64,000 nt of DNA, from assembly GCA_963792365.1 (NCBI GenBank), contig CAWBVW010000005.1, forward strand, positions 248,001-312,000, given 5' to 3'. Below are positions 25,169 to 32,909 of the stretch, in pieces. The position numbers were made by a program, and so were the translations under genes. The notes under the pieces are model-generated. The model made no database searches. It was not told the DNA's origin and saw only the letters and a list, made by a program, of their open reading frames with translations. Source of the DNA: JAOUGY01 sp963792365. Its GTDB lineage: Bacteria > Actinomycetota > Acidimicrobiia > Spongiisociales > ZC4RG35. Position 1 is the stretch's first letter. Each line of letters begins with the position of its first letter.

Positions 25169-27117
25169 GAACCCACCTCCACACCACTGGGAGGACGAGC
25201 CTCGGCTGCGAGCTCGGTGGCGATGTCCGCGATGGACACACCACGTTTGTCACGCTCTTCCCCGTAGCGTCGGAAGCCGGCCGTCCGGGGTTCGATGTCG
25301 TTGTCACCCACCACCAACACTGCCGGATGTTTCTGGGTGAGGGCCCGGCGGATCTTCTCGCCAACGGTCTCGTCACTGTGGTCGACCTCCACGCGAAGGC
25401 CTGCCGCCCCGAGTTCGGCACCAACCGATTCTGCGTACTCGAGATGTCGATCGGCAACCGGAATCACCGTGGCCTGGACGGGTGCGAGCCATGTCGGGAA
25501 GGCACCTGCGTAGTGCTCAGTCAGCACGCCCATGAACCGTTCGATGGACCCGGCTTTTGCGCAGTGGACCATGGCCGGTCGCTCGGCGGTGTTGCCCGAG
25601 CCGGCGTACTCGAGCTCGAACCTCTCCGGGAGGTTGAAGTCCACCTGAATCGTCGACATCTGCCAGCGTCGACCGATCGCGTCCTTGATGTGAACGTCGA
25701 TCTTCGGGCCATAGAACGCCGCCTCGCCGTCGGCGACCCGGTAGCTGAGCCCGGACCGATCGAGCGATTCTCTCAAGAGGGCGGTCGCCTCATCCCACTG
25801 CTCCACCTCGCCCATCGCCTTGTCCGGATCGCGAGTCGAGAGATCGGCCTCGAACTCGGTGAAACCGAAATCGCGGAGCCATGTGAGCACGAAGTCGAGG
25901 TGCATGACCAGCTCGTCGGCGAGCTGGTCGCGACGACAGAAGGTGTGGCTGTCGTCCTGGGTGAACCCTCGAGCACGAAGCATTCCGTGGACGACGCCCG
26001 AACGCTCGTACCGATACACGCCGCCGAGCTCAGAGAGCCGGATCGGGAGCTCCCTGTAGGAACGACCACGGCTCCGATAGATCAGGATGTGAAAGGGACA
26101 GTTCATGGGTTTGACCCGATAGTTGTCCCCTTGGTCCATCTCCATCGCCGGGTACATGTTGTCGGCATACCAGCCGAGATGACCAGAGATCTCCCACAGA
26201 TCCTCCTTGGCCAGATGCGGCGTGAACACGAAGTCGAATCCGTACCGCTCGTGGAGCCTCCGACTGTGGTCCTCGACCAGCTTCCGGACCATGCCGCCCT
26301 TCGGATGCCACACAACGAGTCCAGACCCGATCTCACGTGGGAAGCTGAAGAGCTCCAGCTCGGGTCCCAGCTTGCGATGGTCCCGGCGTTCGGCCTCCTC
26401 GAGATTGTGGAGATGGTCCTCGAGCGCCTTCTGTGACTCCCACGCGGTGCCATAGATCCGCTGGAGCTGCGGCTTGTGCTCGTCCCCGCGCCAATAGGCA
26501 CCTGCGGTCCGCAGCAGCTTGACGGCCTTCAGGCGCCCGGTGGACGGAACGTGTGGGCCGCGGCACAGGTCGACGAAGCCGTTGTTGCGGTAGACCGTGA
26601 CCTCTTCACCGCCGGCAACCTCCGACGGGTCGACGCCCTCGATGATCTCCACCTTGAAGGGATGATCGGCGAAAAGGTCGAGCGCGGTGGCCCGATCCAT
26701 CGATTCCCGCACGAACGGCTGGTCTGACTGGATGATCTCCGCCACCCGGGCCTCGACCGCCTCGATGTCCTCCGGCGTGAACGGGCGCCCGATGTCGAAG
26801 TCGTAATAGAAGCCGTTCTCGATCGGCGGCCCGATCGCAAAGGTCGCGCTGTCGAACAGGCCCAGCACCGCCTGTGCGAGCACGTGTGCCGCAGAGTGTC
26901 GGAGAATGGATCGGCCTTCGTCGGTGGACTCAGTGACGATCTCGAGGTCGCCGTCGTGGGGAATCGGACGGAGTAGGTCATAGGCGATGCCGTCGACCTT
27001 CACGGCAACGGCCGCCTTCGCCAATCGTTGCCCGATGCCCTCGGCCACCTGCAGTCCAGTCACGCCGTCCGGGTGTGTTTGTTCTGTTCCGTCTGGAAGT
27101 CGTAGATGTATTGCCAC
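25165..27117 (-). CDS. thrS: Threonyl-tRNA synthetase
   Basis: Class II synthetase charging tRNA-Thr, 650 aa with full architecture: TGS domain (MAIHLRLPDGTEQTHPDG), editing domain with HSAAHVLAQAV and VDLCRGPHVPSTG, catalytic core with the zinc Cys in MNCPFHI and motif 2 RYERSGVVHGMLRARGF, then the anticodon-binding domain. One oddity: the block before motif 3 reads VHCAKAGSIERF, with Cys where most ThrRS have Arg (H-R-A); the zinc His is kept. The start is GTG 27117. A divergent gene begins at 27207. Confidence 0.95.
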   Translation of the reverse strand: MAIHLRLPDGTEQTHPDGVTGLQVAEGIGQRLAKAAVAVKVDGIAYDLLRPIPHDGDLEIVTESTDEGRSILRHSAAHVLAQAVLGLFDSATFAIGPPIENGFYYDFDIGRPFTPEDIEAVEARVAEIIQSDQPFVRESMDRATALDLFADHPFKVEIIEGVDPSEVAGGEEVTVYRNNGFVDLCRGPHVPSTGRLKAVKLLRTAGAYWRGDEHKPQLQRIYGTAWESQKALEDHLHNLEEAERRDHRKLGPELELFSFPREIGSGLVVWHPKGGMVRKLVEDHSRRLHERYGFDFVFTPHLAKEDLWEISGHLGWYADNMYPAMEMDQGDNYRVKPMNCPFHILIYRSRGRSYRELPIRLSELGGVYRYERSGVVHGMLRARGFTQDDSHTFCRRDQLADELVMHLDFVLTWLRDFGFTEFEADLSTRDPDKAMGEVEQWDEATALLRESLDRSGLSYRVADGEAAFYGPKIDVHIKDAIGRRWQMSTIQVDFNLPERFELEYAGSGNTAERPAMVHCAKAGSIERFMGVLTEHYAGAFPTWLAPVQATVIPVADRHLEYAESVGAELGAAGLRVEVDHSDETVGEKIRRALTQKHPAVLVVGDNDIEPRTAGFRRYGEERDKRGVSIADIATELAAEARPPSGVEVGS

Positions 27118-27152
27118 GTTGGTTCTCGCTACGCTGTGAATCCCGCAGGGTA

Positions 27153-27174
27153 ACTGGCCGCCATCGCGGCCAGT
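27153..27174. repeat. 9-bp perfect hairpin in the thrS/kinase-like divergent region
   Basis: Arms at 27153-27161 and 27166-27174 are perfect complements (ACTGGCCGC / GCGGCCAGT) around a CATC tetraloop. It lies in the 89-bp region between divergent thrS and the kinase-like gene, upstream of the latter's GGAGGG. It may be a leader structure or operator; it has no T-run and does not look like a terminator. Confidence 0.45.
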
Positions 27175-27206
27175 GCCGGGTTTCGCCGAAGGAGGGTCGA
27201 AGCAGG

Positions 27207-28034
27207 ATGGACGCAGCGCAGATGGTGGCAGGACTGATGCCGACGGCGACGCTCAAGGAGTTGTCGGCTTCCACCAACCGCGTCTTCAGGGTGCGTAGCG
27301 AAGATGGCGAGACGACGATTGTGAAGGTGTATTCGTCTCCGGCGCGCGAGCGACGCGAACGTCACGCCATGGAGGCTCTCGCCGGGGTCCGAGGTGTGCC
27401 GAAGATCCTCGAACGCGGATCCAATCAAGGAATGTCATGGATCCGCATGCCCGACGGCGGAGCATGGAGTCTGGCGACCCTCCCGAAGAACGCCGCCACG
27501 ATCGCTCGAGCCGGTGCCGTCTTGCGGGGCGTACACGATTCTCGGGCAGAGATAACGAATCTCGGTAGCGGCCTCGATTCGGCATACGTCAGTGACCATT
27601 ATCAGTCCACGCTCGATCGCCTCGCGCGCTATCGCGGAAGGCTGGGGCTGCCCGCCGAGGTCCTGGAACGGGCGCTCTCCACCGAGCGGCGGCCGCAGGC
27701 CAGCACCCCGAGGCCCGCCCACACACGCCCCCATCCCCGGAGCTTCATCGTGTCGGAGTTGGGCGAGGTGATGTTGATCGAGTGGGAGTGGGCGACGCTC
27801 GCTCCCCCCGAGTGGGACCTCAGCCTTGCAACGTGGCGACTGACTCGTGAACTCGGGCGCGATGCTGCCGAGGCCTTCTGGGAGGGTTACGGAGCATCCT
27901 TCCCCCAGGCCCGCCTGCGACCCTGGATCGCGTATCACGCAGCGATGGCGATGCTCGAGGCCTCCGAACAGCGCGATGGCAGACTCGGCGACCTCAGCTA
28001 CCTGGTCGACGATCTCAGCAGCTCTGTCAGCTGA
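27207..28034 (+). CDS. Degenerate aminoglycoside-phosphotransferase-like protein
   Basis: A 275 aa protein with the layout of the APH/choline kinase fold: N-lobe with TNRVFRVRSEDGETTIVKVY (candidate ATP-site Lys in IVKVY) and a C-lobe ending in the usual PPEWDLSLATWR. The catalytic loop, HGDxHxxN in active members, reads AHTRPHPRSFIV, so catalytic Asp and Asn are missing; the metal-binding IDWE motif reads IEWEWA. It is therefore probably a pseudokinase or binding protein. ATG 27207 follows GGAGGG at 27191-27196. It is not interrupted. Substrate unknown. Confidence 0.7.
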   Translation: MDAAQMVAGLMPTATLKELSASTNRVFRVRSEDGETTIVKVYSSPARERRERHAMEALAGVRGVPKILERGSNQGMSWIRMPDGGAWSLATLPKNAATIARAGAVLRGVHDSRAEITNLGSGLDSAYVSDHYQSTLDRLARYRGRLGLPAEVLERALSTERRPQASTPRPAHTRPHPRSFIVSELGEVMLIEWEWATLAPPEWDLSLATWRLTRELGRDAAEAFWEGYGASFPQARLRPWIAYHAAMAMLEASEQRDGRLGDLSYLVDDLSSSVS

Positions 28035-28181
28035 CGAAGACCCTGCGAGCGAGACGCCACCAGCGCCGATCACCTGGGCTGTATCGGGTTCGACTCGGCC
28101 GTGCTCGGCGCCAGATCGCGAAATCCTTCACTCGCGGAACGCGGCAACCTACGCTGTCGACACGTCGTCGAGGAGTGATGG

Positions 28182-28355
28182 GTGTTCGAGGTACTGCGGA
28201 CCGGAAGCGTATGGCAACAGCTACGGATGACGCCGGGTGACCGGCGAATGACACGAGGCGAGTCGACCGCTGAAGACCTGCCATGTCCCTGGTGCCAGGC
28301 CGACACGGCCGAGGGGGATGTGCGGTGTCCCTCGTGCGGCCGCCGGTTCGGCTGA
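28182..28355 (+). CDS. Small zinc-ribbon protein
   Basis: A 57-codon frame (57 aa) starting at GTG 28182, with Shine-Dalgarno AGGAG at 28171-28175 six nt upstream and an in-frame TGA just before the start. The C-terminal half has two knuckles, LPCPWCQADT and VRCPSCGRRFG, i.e. C-x2-C-x11-C-x2-C, a classic zinc ribbon. The N-terminal half (VFEVLRTGSVWQQLRM) is helix-like. It sits between the kinase-like gene and the mshD 3' end. Possible nucleic-acid or protein binding; no specific family recognised. Confidence 0.6.
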   Translation: MFEVLRTGSVWQQLRMTPGDRRMTRGESTAEDLPCPWCQADTAEGDVRCPSCGRRFG

Positions 28356-28405
28356 AAGACGCAGGCCCCAAACCTGCGGACCGCGACGTCGGGGTCTCGA
28401 AGGAC

Positions 28406-29338
28406 TCAGCGGCCGATCTCGAGGACCAGCGAACGGTCGACGTGATCCAGCCGGAAGCCCAGGCGGTGGTAAAGCCGAAGCGCTCGCTCGTTGTCGGCGT
28501 CGACATAGAGCATGCCTCGGGAAACGGCTCGCTCTTCGTGTAGAAACCTGAGTCCCTCCAACACGAGCGCTTGTCCGAGCCCTGAGCCCTGCTTTCGGGA
28601 GTCCACACCGATCACGTAGATCTCGCCCACACCGTCGTCGTGCACCTTTGTCCAGCAGAACCCGACGAGGTCCGCCCTTTGCCAGGCCATGCGAAACCCG
28701 GCGGAATCGAACCACGGCTGAGCCTGACGATCCTCGAGCACTGCCCGCGTCCACGACCCATTCTCAGGGTGACCGGCAAAAGCCCGGTTGTTGACCCGCA
28801 ACCAGAGGTCCTCGTCGGTTCCGATTCGAAACGGCCGTATCTCGATGTCGCCGGGGAGAGCTGGTTCCTCGGGGAGCGGAAGGTCGACGCGGAGTTGGCG
28901 CAGCTCGCGTTCGGGTTCGAATCCCGCCTGTTCCAACGCAGCCACCAGATTCGGCTGGAACGCCCAGCATCGGACTCGCTCCGCACCGTGTGCAGCAGCC
29001 TTGGTGGTGCCGGCACCCACGACGCCTCTGGTCGTGTCACGGTCCCGGTGCAGAGGGTGGACGGCTACTTCCATCGCCCACGTGTTCGGGTCCTGGGTCG
29101 GACCGATCGCCACGTACGCAACCGGTACCCCGTCCACCTCTGCGACCAGCCCGCTGTCTCTCTCAGGAGACGAGTGGAACAGATCGAGGTACTTGTGTTC
29201 ACCGATGGGGGCATGACCGTCACATTCGTGAATCGTCTCGAACAATCGATCGAGCGCTTCGAGGTCAAGAGGACGTTGGACCGGGCGAATGAGCACTTCA
29301 ACACCGTAGCCCTGCGCCGAATGCCATCTATATTGCAT
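28406..29338 (-). CDS. mshD: Mycothiol synthase (MshD), tandem GNAT acetyltransferase
   Basis: Catalyses acetyl-CoA-dependent acetylation of Cys-GlcN-Ins, the last step of mycothiol synthesis. The 310 aa protein has two GNAT domains; the C-terminal one has the family-specific RVNNRAFAGHPENGSWT, LVGFCWTKVHDDGVGEIYVIGVD and the acetyl-CoA loop RKQGSGLGQALVLEGL. The start is uncertain: ATG 29338 leaves only 5 bp to the divergent patatin gene, and GTG 29296 is an alternative. This gene is the best taxonomic marker in the window, since mycothiol is essentially restricted to actinobacteria. Confidence 0.92.
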   Translation of the reverse strand: MQYRWHSAQGYGVEVLIRPVQRPLDLEALDRLFETIHECDGHAPIGEHKYLDLFHSSPERDSGLVAEVDGVPVAYVAIGPTQDPNTWAMEVAVHPLHRDRDTTRGVVGAGTTKAAAHGAERVRCWAFQPNLVAALEQAGFEPERELRQLRVDLPLPEEPALPGDIEIRPFRIGTDEDLWLRVNNRAFAGHPENGSWTRAVLEDRQAQPWFDSAGFRMAWQRADLVGFCWTKVHDDGVGEIYVIGVDSRKQGSGLGQALVLEGLRFLHEERAVSRGMLYVDADNERALRLYHRLGFRLDHVDRSLVLEIGR

Positions 29339-29343
29339 CCGAG

Positions 29344-30309
29344 ATGAGCTCTGTCGGCCTGGTCCTGGGAGGAGGCGGCGTCACGGGAGCCTCTTACGAG
29401 ATGGCGACCTTGATGGCGGTCGAGCTCGCCACGGGATGGAATGCGAACGACGCAGAAGTGGTCGTCGGGACTTCTGCCGGCTCCTTCGTCTCTGCGCTCA
29501 TCCGCCACGATCGTCTGGATCTCGACGGCCTCGTGCGTCACGGAGAGAGCCGATCCGACGTCGCCAACCGGGTCTCGAATCATCTGTTCCGGCGCAATCC
29601 AGGCGTCAACATCGCCACGTGGGTTCGTCACGGGCTCCTGCCCGGCGTGCGCCGTCCCGGCCTCACGATGCTGCTTGCCTCCCCGGCACCTTGGGAGGTG
29701 GATGGTGTGGCGAGCTGGGTTCGAGAGACAATTGGCGACTCTGCCGACGGATGGCCGGCCCGACCCACCGTGGTGACGGCCTTCGATGTCCGATCCAGGC
29801 GACGTGTTGCGTTCGGCACCGCGGCTGCCCCCGACGCTCCCCTGGCCGATGCCGTGGCGGCATCGAGCTGCATCCCGTTGGTCTTCCGACCGTACCGTAT
29901 CGGTGGCCGGCTCTACGTCGACGGAGGTGTGATGTCGGGCACACACGCCGACATGGTGCTGGGACACGGCGATCCACTCGATTTCGTGCTCGTGATCGCT
30001 CCCATGGCAGCCGACGAGGAGCGCAACGGCGCCATGTTCTATGAACGTCTGCTCGATCAGGTCGGCATCACGGCACTGGACCAGGAGCTCGAGATCATCT
30101 CGGAGGCCTGGCCGGACACAGAGTTCCTGGTGCTCCGGCCGACACCGCAGGTGCTCGCCGCCATGCGCCCGAATCCGATGGACCCACGAGCCGCCGTGCC
30201 TTCCTTCATCCGGACGCTGACATCGATGAAGCGAGAACTCGCCAGGCCCGAGGTGTGGTCGGTGCTCGAGCGGCACCTCACACCGTCGGTTGCCCGGAAC
30301 TCTGCGTGA
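29344..30309 (+). CDS. Patatin-like phospholipase/esterase
   Basis: A 321 aa serine acyl hydrolase with a Ser-Asp dyad. It shows the oxyanion loop LVLGGGGVTGASYE near the N-terminus, the nucleophile elbow VVGTSAGSFVSAL and the catalytic Asp in YVDGGVMSGTHAD. No signal peptide is evident, so a cytosolic enzyme acting on lipids is likely. Its TGA overlaps the GTG of the first fluoride-channel gene, so it may share an mRNA with the channel pair; a functional link is not obvious. Confidence 0.9.
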   Translation: MSSVGLVLGGGGVTGASYEMATLMAVELATGWNANDAEVVVGTSAGSFVSALIRHDRLDLDGLVRHGESRSDVANRVSNHLFRRNPGVNIATWVRHGLLPGVRRPGLTMLLASPAPWEVDGVASWVRETIGDSADGWPARPTVVTAFDVRSRRRVAFGTAAAPDAPLADAVAASSCIPLVFRPYRIGGRLYVDGGVMSGTHADMVLGHGDPLDFVLVIAPMAADEERNGAMFYERLLDQVGITALDQELEIISEAWPDTEFLVLRPTPQVLAAMRPNPMDPRAAVPSFIRTLTSMKRELARPEVWSVLERHLTPSVARNSA

Positions 30310-30692
30310 CATCCGACGCTCCGCGCAACCGCCTCCGCATGCTGGTGGTCGCCGGTGGTGCAGTCGGCACTCTCGCACGCGCCGCGCTCGGCGAGACGAT
30401 GCCAGGCGCAGGTGCTTTTCCGTGGGGCACGCTGGCAGTCAACATCGCCGGGTCGATCGGGCTCGGCTACCTGGTCGGACGAAGCCTCACGATGCCTGCC
30501 GAGAGCCGCAGGATCCCGCTGCTGGGGGTGGGCATGATGGGGGCTCTCACCACCTTCGGGGGAGTCATGGTGCAGACGCTCGATCTGGTGCAGCGCGGCA
30601 CCACCTCTACCGCCCTGCTCTACGTGGCGACCAGCGTAGGGGGCGGCCTGGCGGCGGCGCTCATGGCGATCCGTATTGGAGAGATACGGTGA
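30306..30692 (+). CDS. crcB: Fluoride channel subunit CrcB/FluC (first copy)
   Basis: A 128 aa four-helix fluoride exporter subunit. Signatures are GGAVGTLARAALGE near the start, FPWGTLAVNIAGSIGLGYL, and GALTTFGGVMVQT, where family members carry the GxxTTFSTF polar track. GTG 30306 overlaps the patatin stop and the TGA overlaps the next subunit's GTG. Two adjacent, diverged copies are the normal arrangement for heterodimeric channels in Gram-positive bacteria. Confidence 0.92.
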   Translation: MTSDAPRNRLRMLVVAGGAVGTLARAALGETMPGAGAFPWGTLAVNIAGSIGLGYLVGRSLTMPAESRRIPLLGVGMMGALTTFGGVMVQTLDLVQRGTTSTALLYVATSVGGGLAAALMAIRIGEIR

Positions 30693-31051
30693 CCTGGGCA
30701 CTCATCGCAGGCTTCGGAGGGATCGGAGCATTGCTCAGGTTCGAGCTGGGCACGTTCGTGGGAGCCCGCTCCACCGGGAGCTTTCCCACCGGGACCCTGG
30801 CCGTCAACACCGTCGGTTCTCTCGCCACCGGGCTGGTCTGGGCGCTCGATCTACCCGAGTCCACGATGGCGGTGCTCACGACCGGCCTGCTCGGCGGATT
30901 CACCACGTTTTCGACCTGGATGGTCGAGACCGGCCGGCTCCTCGATGAGGACACGTCGCCGAGGCGAGCGATCCTCAACCTGGTGTTCATGCTGATCGGC
31001 GGGCTGATGGGCACGGTGCTGGGTTCGGTGATTGGTCGCCTCATCGCCTGA
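30689..31051 (+). CDS. crcB: Fluoride channel subunit CrcB/FluC (second copy)
   Basis: A 120 aa partner of the preceding subunit. GFGGIGALLRFELG, FPTGTLAVNTVGSLATGL and LLGGFTTFSTWMVET carry the conserved Arg, Asn and TTFSTW track, more canonical than in the first copy. GTG 30689 is in GTGA overlap with the upstream stop. A heterodimeric, antiparallel dual-topology channel is inferred. It converges with the DUF5946-like gene, whose stop overlaps the last 11 bp. Confidence 0.92.
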   Translation: MTWALIAGFGGIGALLRFELGTFVGARSTGSFPTGTLAVNTVGSLATGLVWALDLPESTMAVLTTGLLGGFTTFSTWMVETGRLLDEDTSPRRAILNLVFMLIGGLMGTVLGSVIGRLIA

Positions 31052-31553
31052 CCACTTCCCGGTGCCATCGCTCGATGTCCGGCCCGAACGCCTCATACCA
31101 ACCCTCGTAGACCCCGCGCACGTACCTCTCGACGCAGGCTTGCCGCTCGGAGTCGCCGGACGAGACCAGGTCGACGACGGTCGCCGGCCAACGGTCCGGT
31201 TTCGGAGTCAGCCATTCGAAACCGTTGCGATGTCCCCATTCGGCGGCATCGACTCGAATCCGGTTCAGCTCACCCACATCCCGGCCATGCGCAAGACGAG
31301 CGTGGAGCGCCACCAGATGGATCGCCACCGATTGTCGGGCAGGTGGCACGTCGGCACCGGGATGCTGGGCGGCGTAGGCATCCACCACGGACGCAGCGAA
31401 CTCCGCCGGAGCGATGCTCGGCTCGCCGGCCAGGAGCCGACCGTACAGCGCCCAGCATCCGGCAGTCGCCCCCAGATAGCGATGAGTGGGACCGTCCAAG
31501 GCCGGCACGGTCGCCCCGCAGTCGTCACACCGGACGTTCTTGTCGTCGACCAT
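31041..31553 (-). CDS. DUF5946-like conserved protein with N-terminal Cys pairs
   Basis: A 170 aa protein starting MVDDKNVRCDDCGATVPALDGPTH, with a CDDCG knuckle and a GCWALYGRLLAGE segment. The centre has ARQSVAIHLVALHARL and the end FEWLTPKPDRWPATVVDLV and VERYVRGVYEGWYEAFGP. I recall this pattern as the DUF5946 family; no activity is known. The conserved His and Cys residues might bind a metal. ATG 31553 is divergent from the enoyl-CoA hydratase gene. Confidence 0.75.
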   Translation of the reverse strand: MVDDKNVRCDDCGATVPALDGPTHRYLGATAGCWALYGRLLAGEPSIAPAEFAASVVDAYAAQHPGADVPPARQSVAIHLVALHARLAHGRDVGELNRIRVDAAEWGHRNGFEWLTPKPDRWPATVVDLVSSGDSERQACVERYVRGVYEGWYEAFGPDIERWHREVVRR

Positions 31554-31587
31554 GGTCGTAGGATGCCATCGGGACCGAAGGAGCACG

Positions 31588-32376
31588 ATGGAGTTCGAGA
31601 AGATCCGCTTCGAGCAGGACGGCGGCGTGGCCACCATCACGTTCAACCGGCCTGACAATGCCAACGCGATGGATCGCGATCTGATGTACGAGTTGATGCA
31701 CGCCGCCCTCCGTTGCGATGAAGACCCGGCCATACGCGCCGTGATCGTGACCGGCTCCGGCGCGTTCTTCTCGGCGGGTGGAGACCTTGCCGCCTTCGCC
31801 GACGCCGGCGACGACGCGGGGATACTGCTCAAAGAGATGACGACTTACTTCCACGCCGCCATATCTCGGCTCAGCAGAATGAACGCACCCGTGATCGCTG
31901 CCGTCAACGGAATGGCGGCCGGGGCGGGCTTCTCGTTCGTGGCAGCCTGCGACATCGCAATCGCTGCGGACACCGCGATGTTCACGTCGGCCTATACAGC
32001 GGCCTCTCTCACCCCTGACGGGTCGTCGACCTACTTCGTGCCGAGACTGGTCGGGATGCGTAGGGCGATGGAGTTGATGCTCACGAATCGGCGGTTGACG
32101 GCGCAGGAAGCCCTCGAGTGGGGCCTCGTGAACCAGGTGGTCGGCCGGGCCGAACTCCTCGAAGTGGCGATGTCCCTTGCCACCACCTTCGCCGAAGGGG
32201 GCACCCTGGCATACGGCGCCGTGAAGCGCATGCTGCACGAGTCCTTTGCCGGCACATTGGAAACGCAGATGGAGCTGGAGGCGCGATCGATCGCCTCGAT
32301 GAGCCACACCGAAGACGGCCGCGAGGGCATCACGGCCTTCTTCGAGAAGCGCAGACCCAACTTTCAGGGACGCTGA
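31588..32376 (+). CDS. Enoyl-CoA hydratase/isomerase family protein
   Basis: A 262 aa crotonase-fold protein. The oxyanion-hole segments are FFSAGGDLAAFAD (AGGD type) and AAVNGMAAGAGFSFVAACDIA. Glu residues of classical hydratases are not evident in the SAYTAASLTPDGSSTYFVPRLVG region, where Asp of the TPDGS motif replaces them as in many isomerase-like members, so the exact reaction is open. Shine-Dalgarno GAAGGAG (31577-31583) precedes ATG 31588. It may serve fatty acid or aromatic acid catabolism. Confidence 0.9.
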   Translation: MEFEKIRFEQDGGVATITFNRPDNANAMDRDLMYELMHAALRCDEDPAIRAVIVTGSGAFFSAGGDLAAFADAGDDAGILLKEMTTYFHAAISRLSRMNAPVIAAVNGMAAGAGFSFVAACDIAIAADTAMFTSAYTAASLTPDGSSTYFVPRLVGMRRAMELMLTNRRLTAQEALEWGLVNQVVGRAELLEVAMSLATTFAEGGTLAYGAVKRMLHESFAGTLETQMELEARSIASMSHTEDGREGITAFFEKRRPNFQGR

Positions 32377-32846
32377 ACGGGCTCGGGCGAGACTTCGGTT
32401 TCGTTCCCAACGCCGTGCCCCACGTGGCGAAACGAGTAGACGGTGGCCGCGAGACACAGGAAGTAGCTGACGAGTACGGCTGCACCTCCGACGGGAGTCG
32501 CACGAAACGCAGCGCCGATGACGCACCACTGACCCACGTAGAACGCCGCCAGATAGGGCCCCAACCAGCGTGAGGTCCGGACCTCGAAGTCTGAGACGAC
32601 GTCGACCCACGTTTCGATGATCGCAAAACCGACGAACCCGAGGGGCAGGACCACATCCCACATCTCTCGGGCGGTGACGATGGCGAGCACGGAGGCAAGG
32701 AGCAACGGGACTGCCATCGCCGTGCCAGAGAGGCCGAGGATTCGGGCCGTGTCGGGTTTGTGCACCCGGGCCACGAACATCGAACCGATCAGCAGGTTGG
32801 CGATCAATCCGCCGCCCACGACCAATCCGAGGTACATCGCGTCCAC
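32364..32846 (-). CDS. Four-helix membrane protein, unknown function
   Basis: A 160 aa hydrophobic protein with about four to five helices; the first is YLGLVVGGGLIANLLIGSMF and the loop before helix 2 has VHKPDTARILGLSGTAMAV. The acidic tail is cytoplasmic (GNETEVSPEPVQRP). It overlaps the enoyl-CoA hydratase 3' end by 13 bp tail-to-tail. No family recognised and no partner implied by context. Confidence 0.65.
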   Translation of the reverse strand: MDAMYLGLVVGGGLIANLLIGSMFVARVHKPDTARILGLSGTAMAVPLLLASVLAIVTAREMWDVVLPLGFVGFAIIETWVDVVSDFEVRTSRWLGPYLAAFYVGQWCVIGAAFRATPVGGAAVLVSYFLCLAATVYSFRHVGHGVGNETEVSPEPVQRP

Positions 32847-32909
32847 CTCTCAAACGTGGCGTTCTGCCGCGGCCCTGACAAGAGTCGATCGGACGGTCAA
32901 CGGACCGGG

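Noticed and set aside
27118..27206. T-box riboswitch for thrS
   Set aside because: The divergent region is only 89 bp and lacks T-box sequence; actinobacterial T-boxes are known mainly for ileS.
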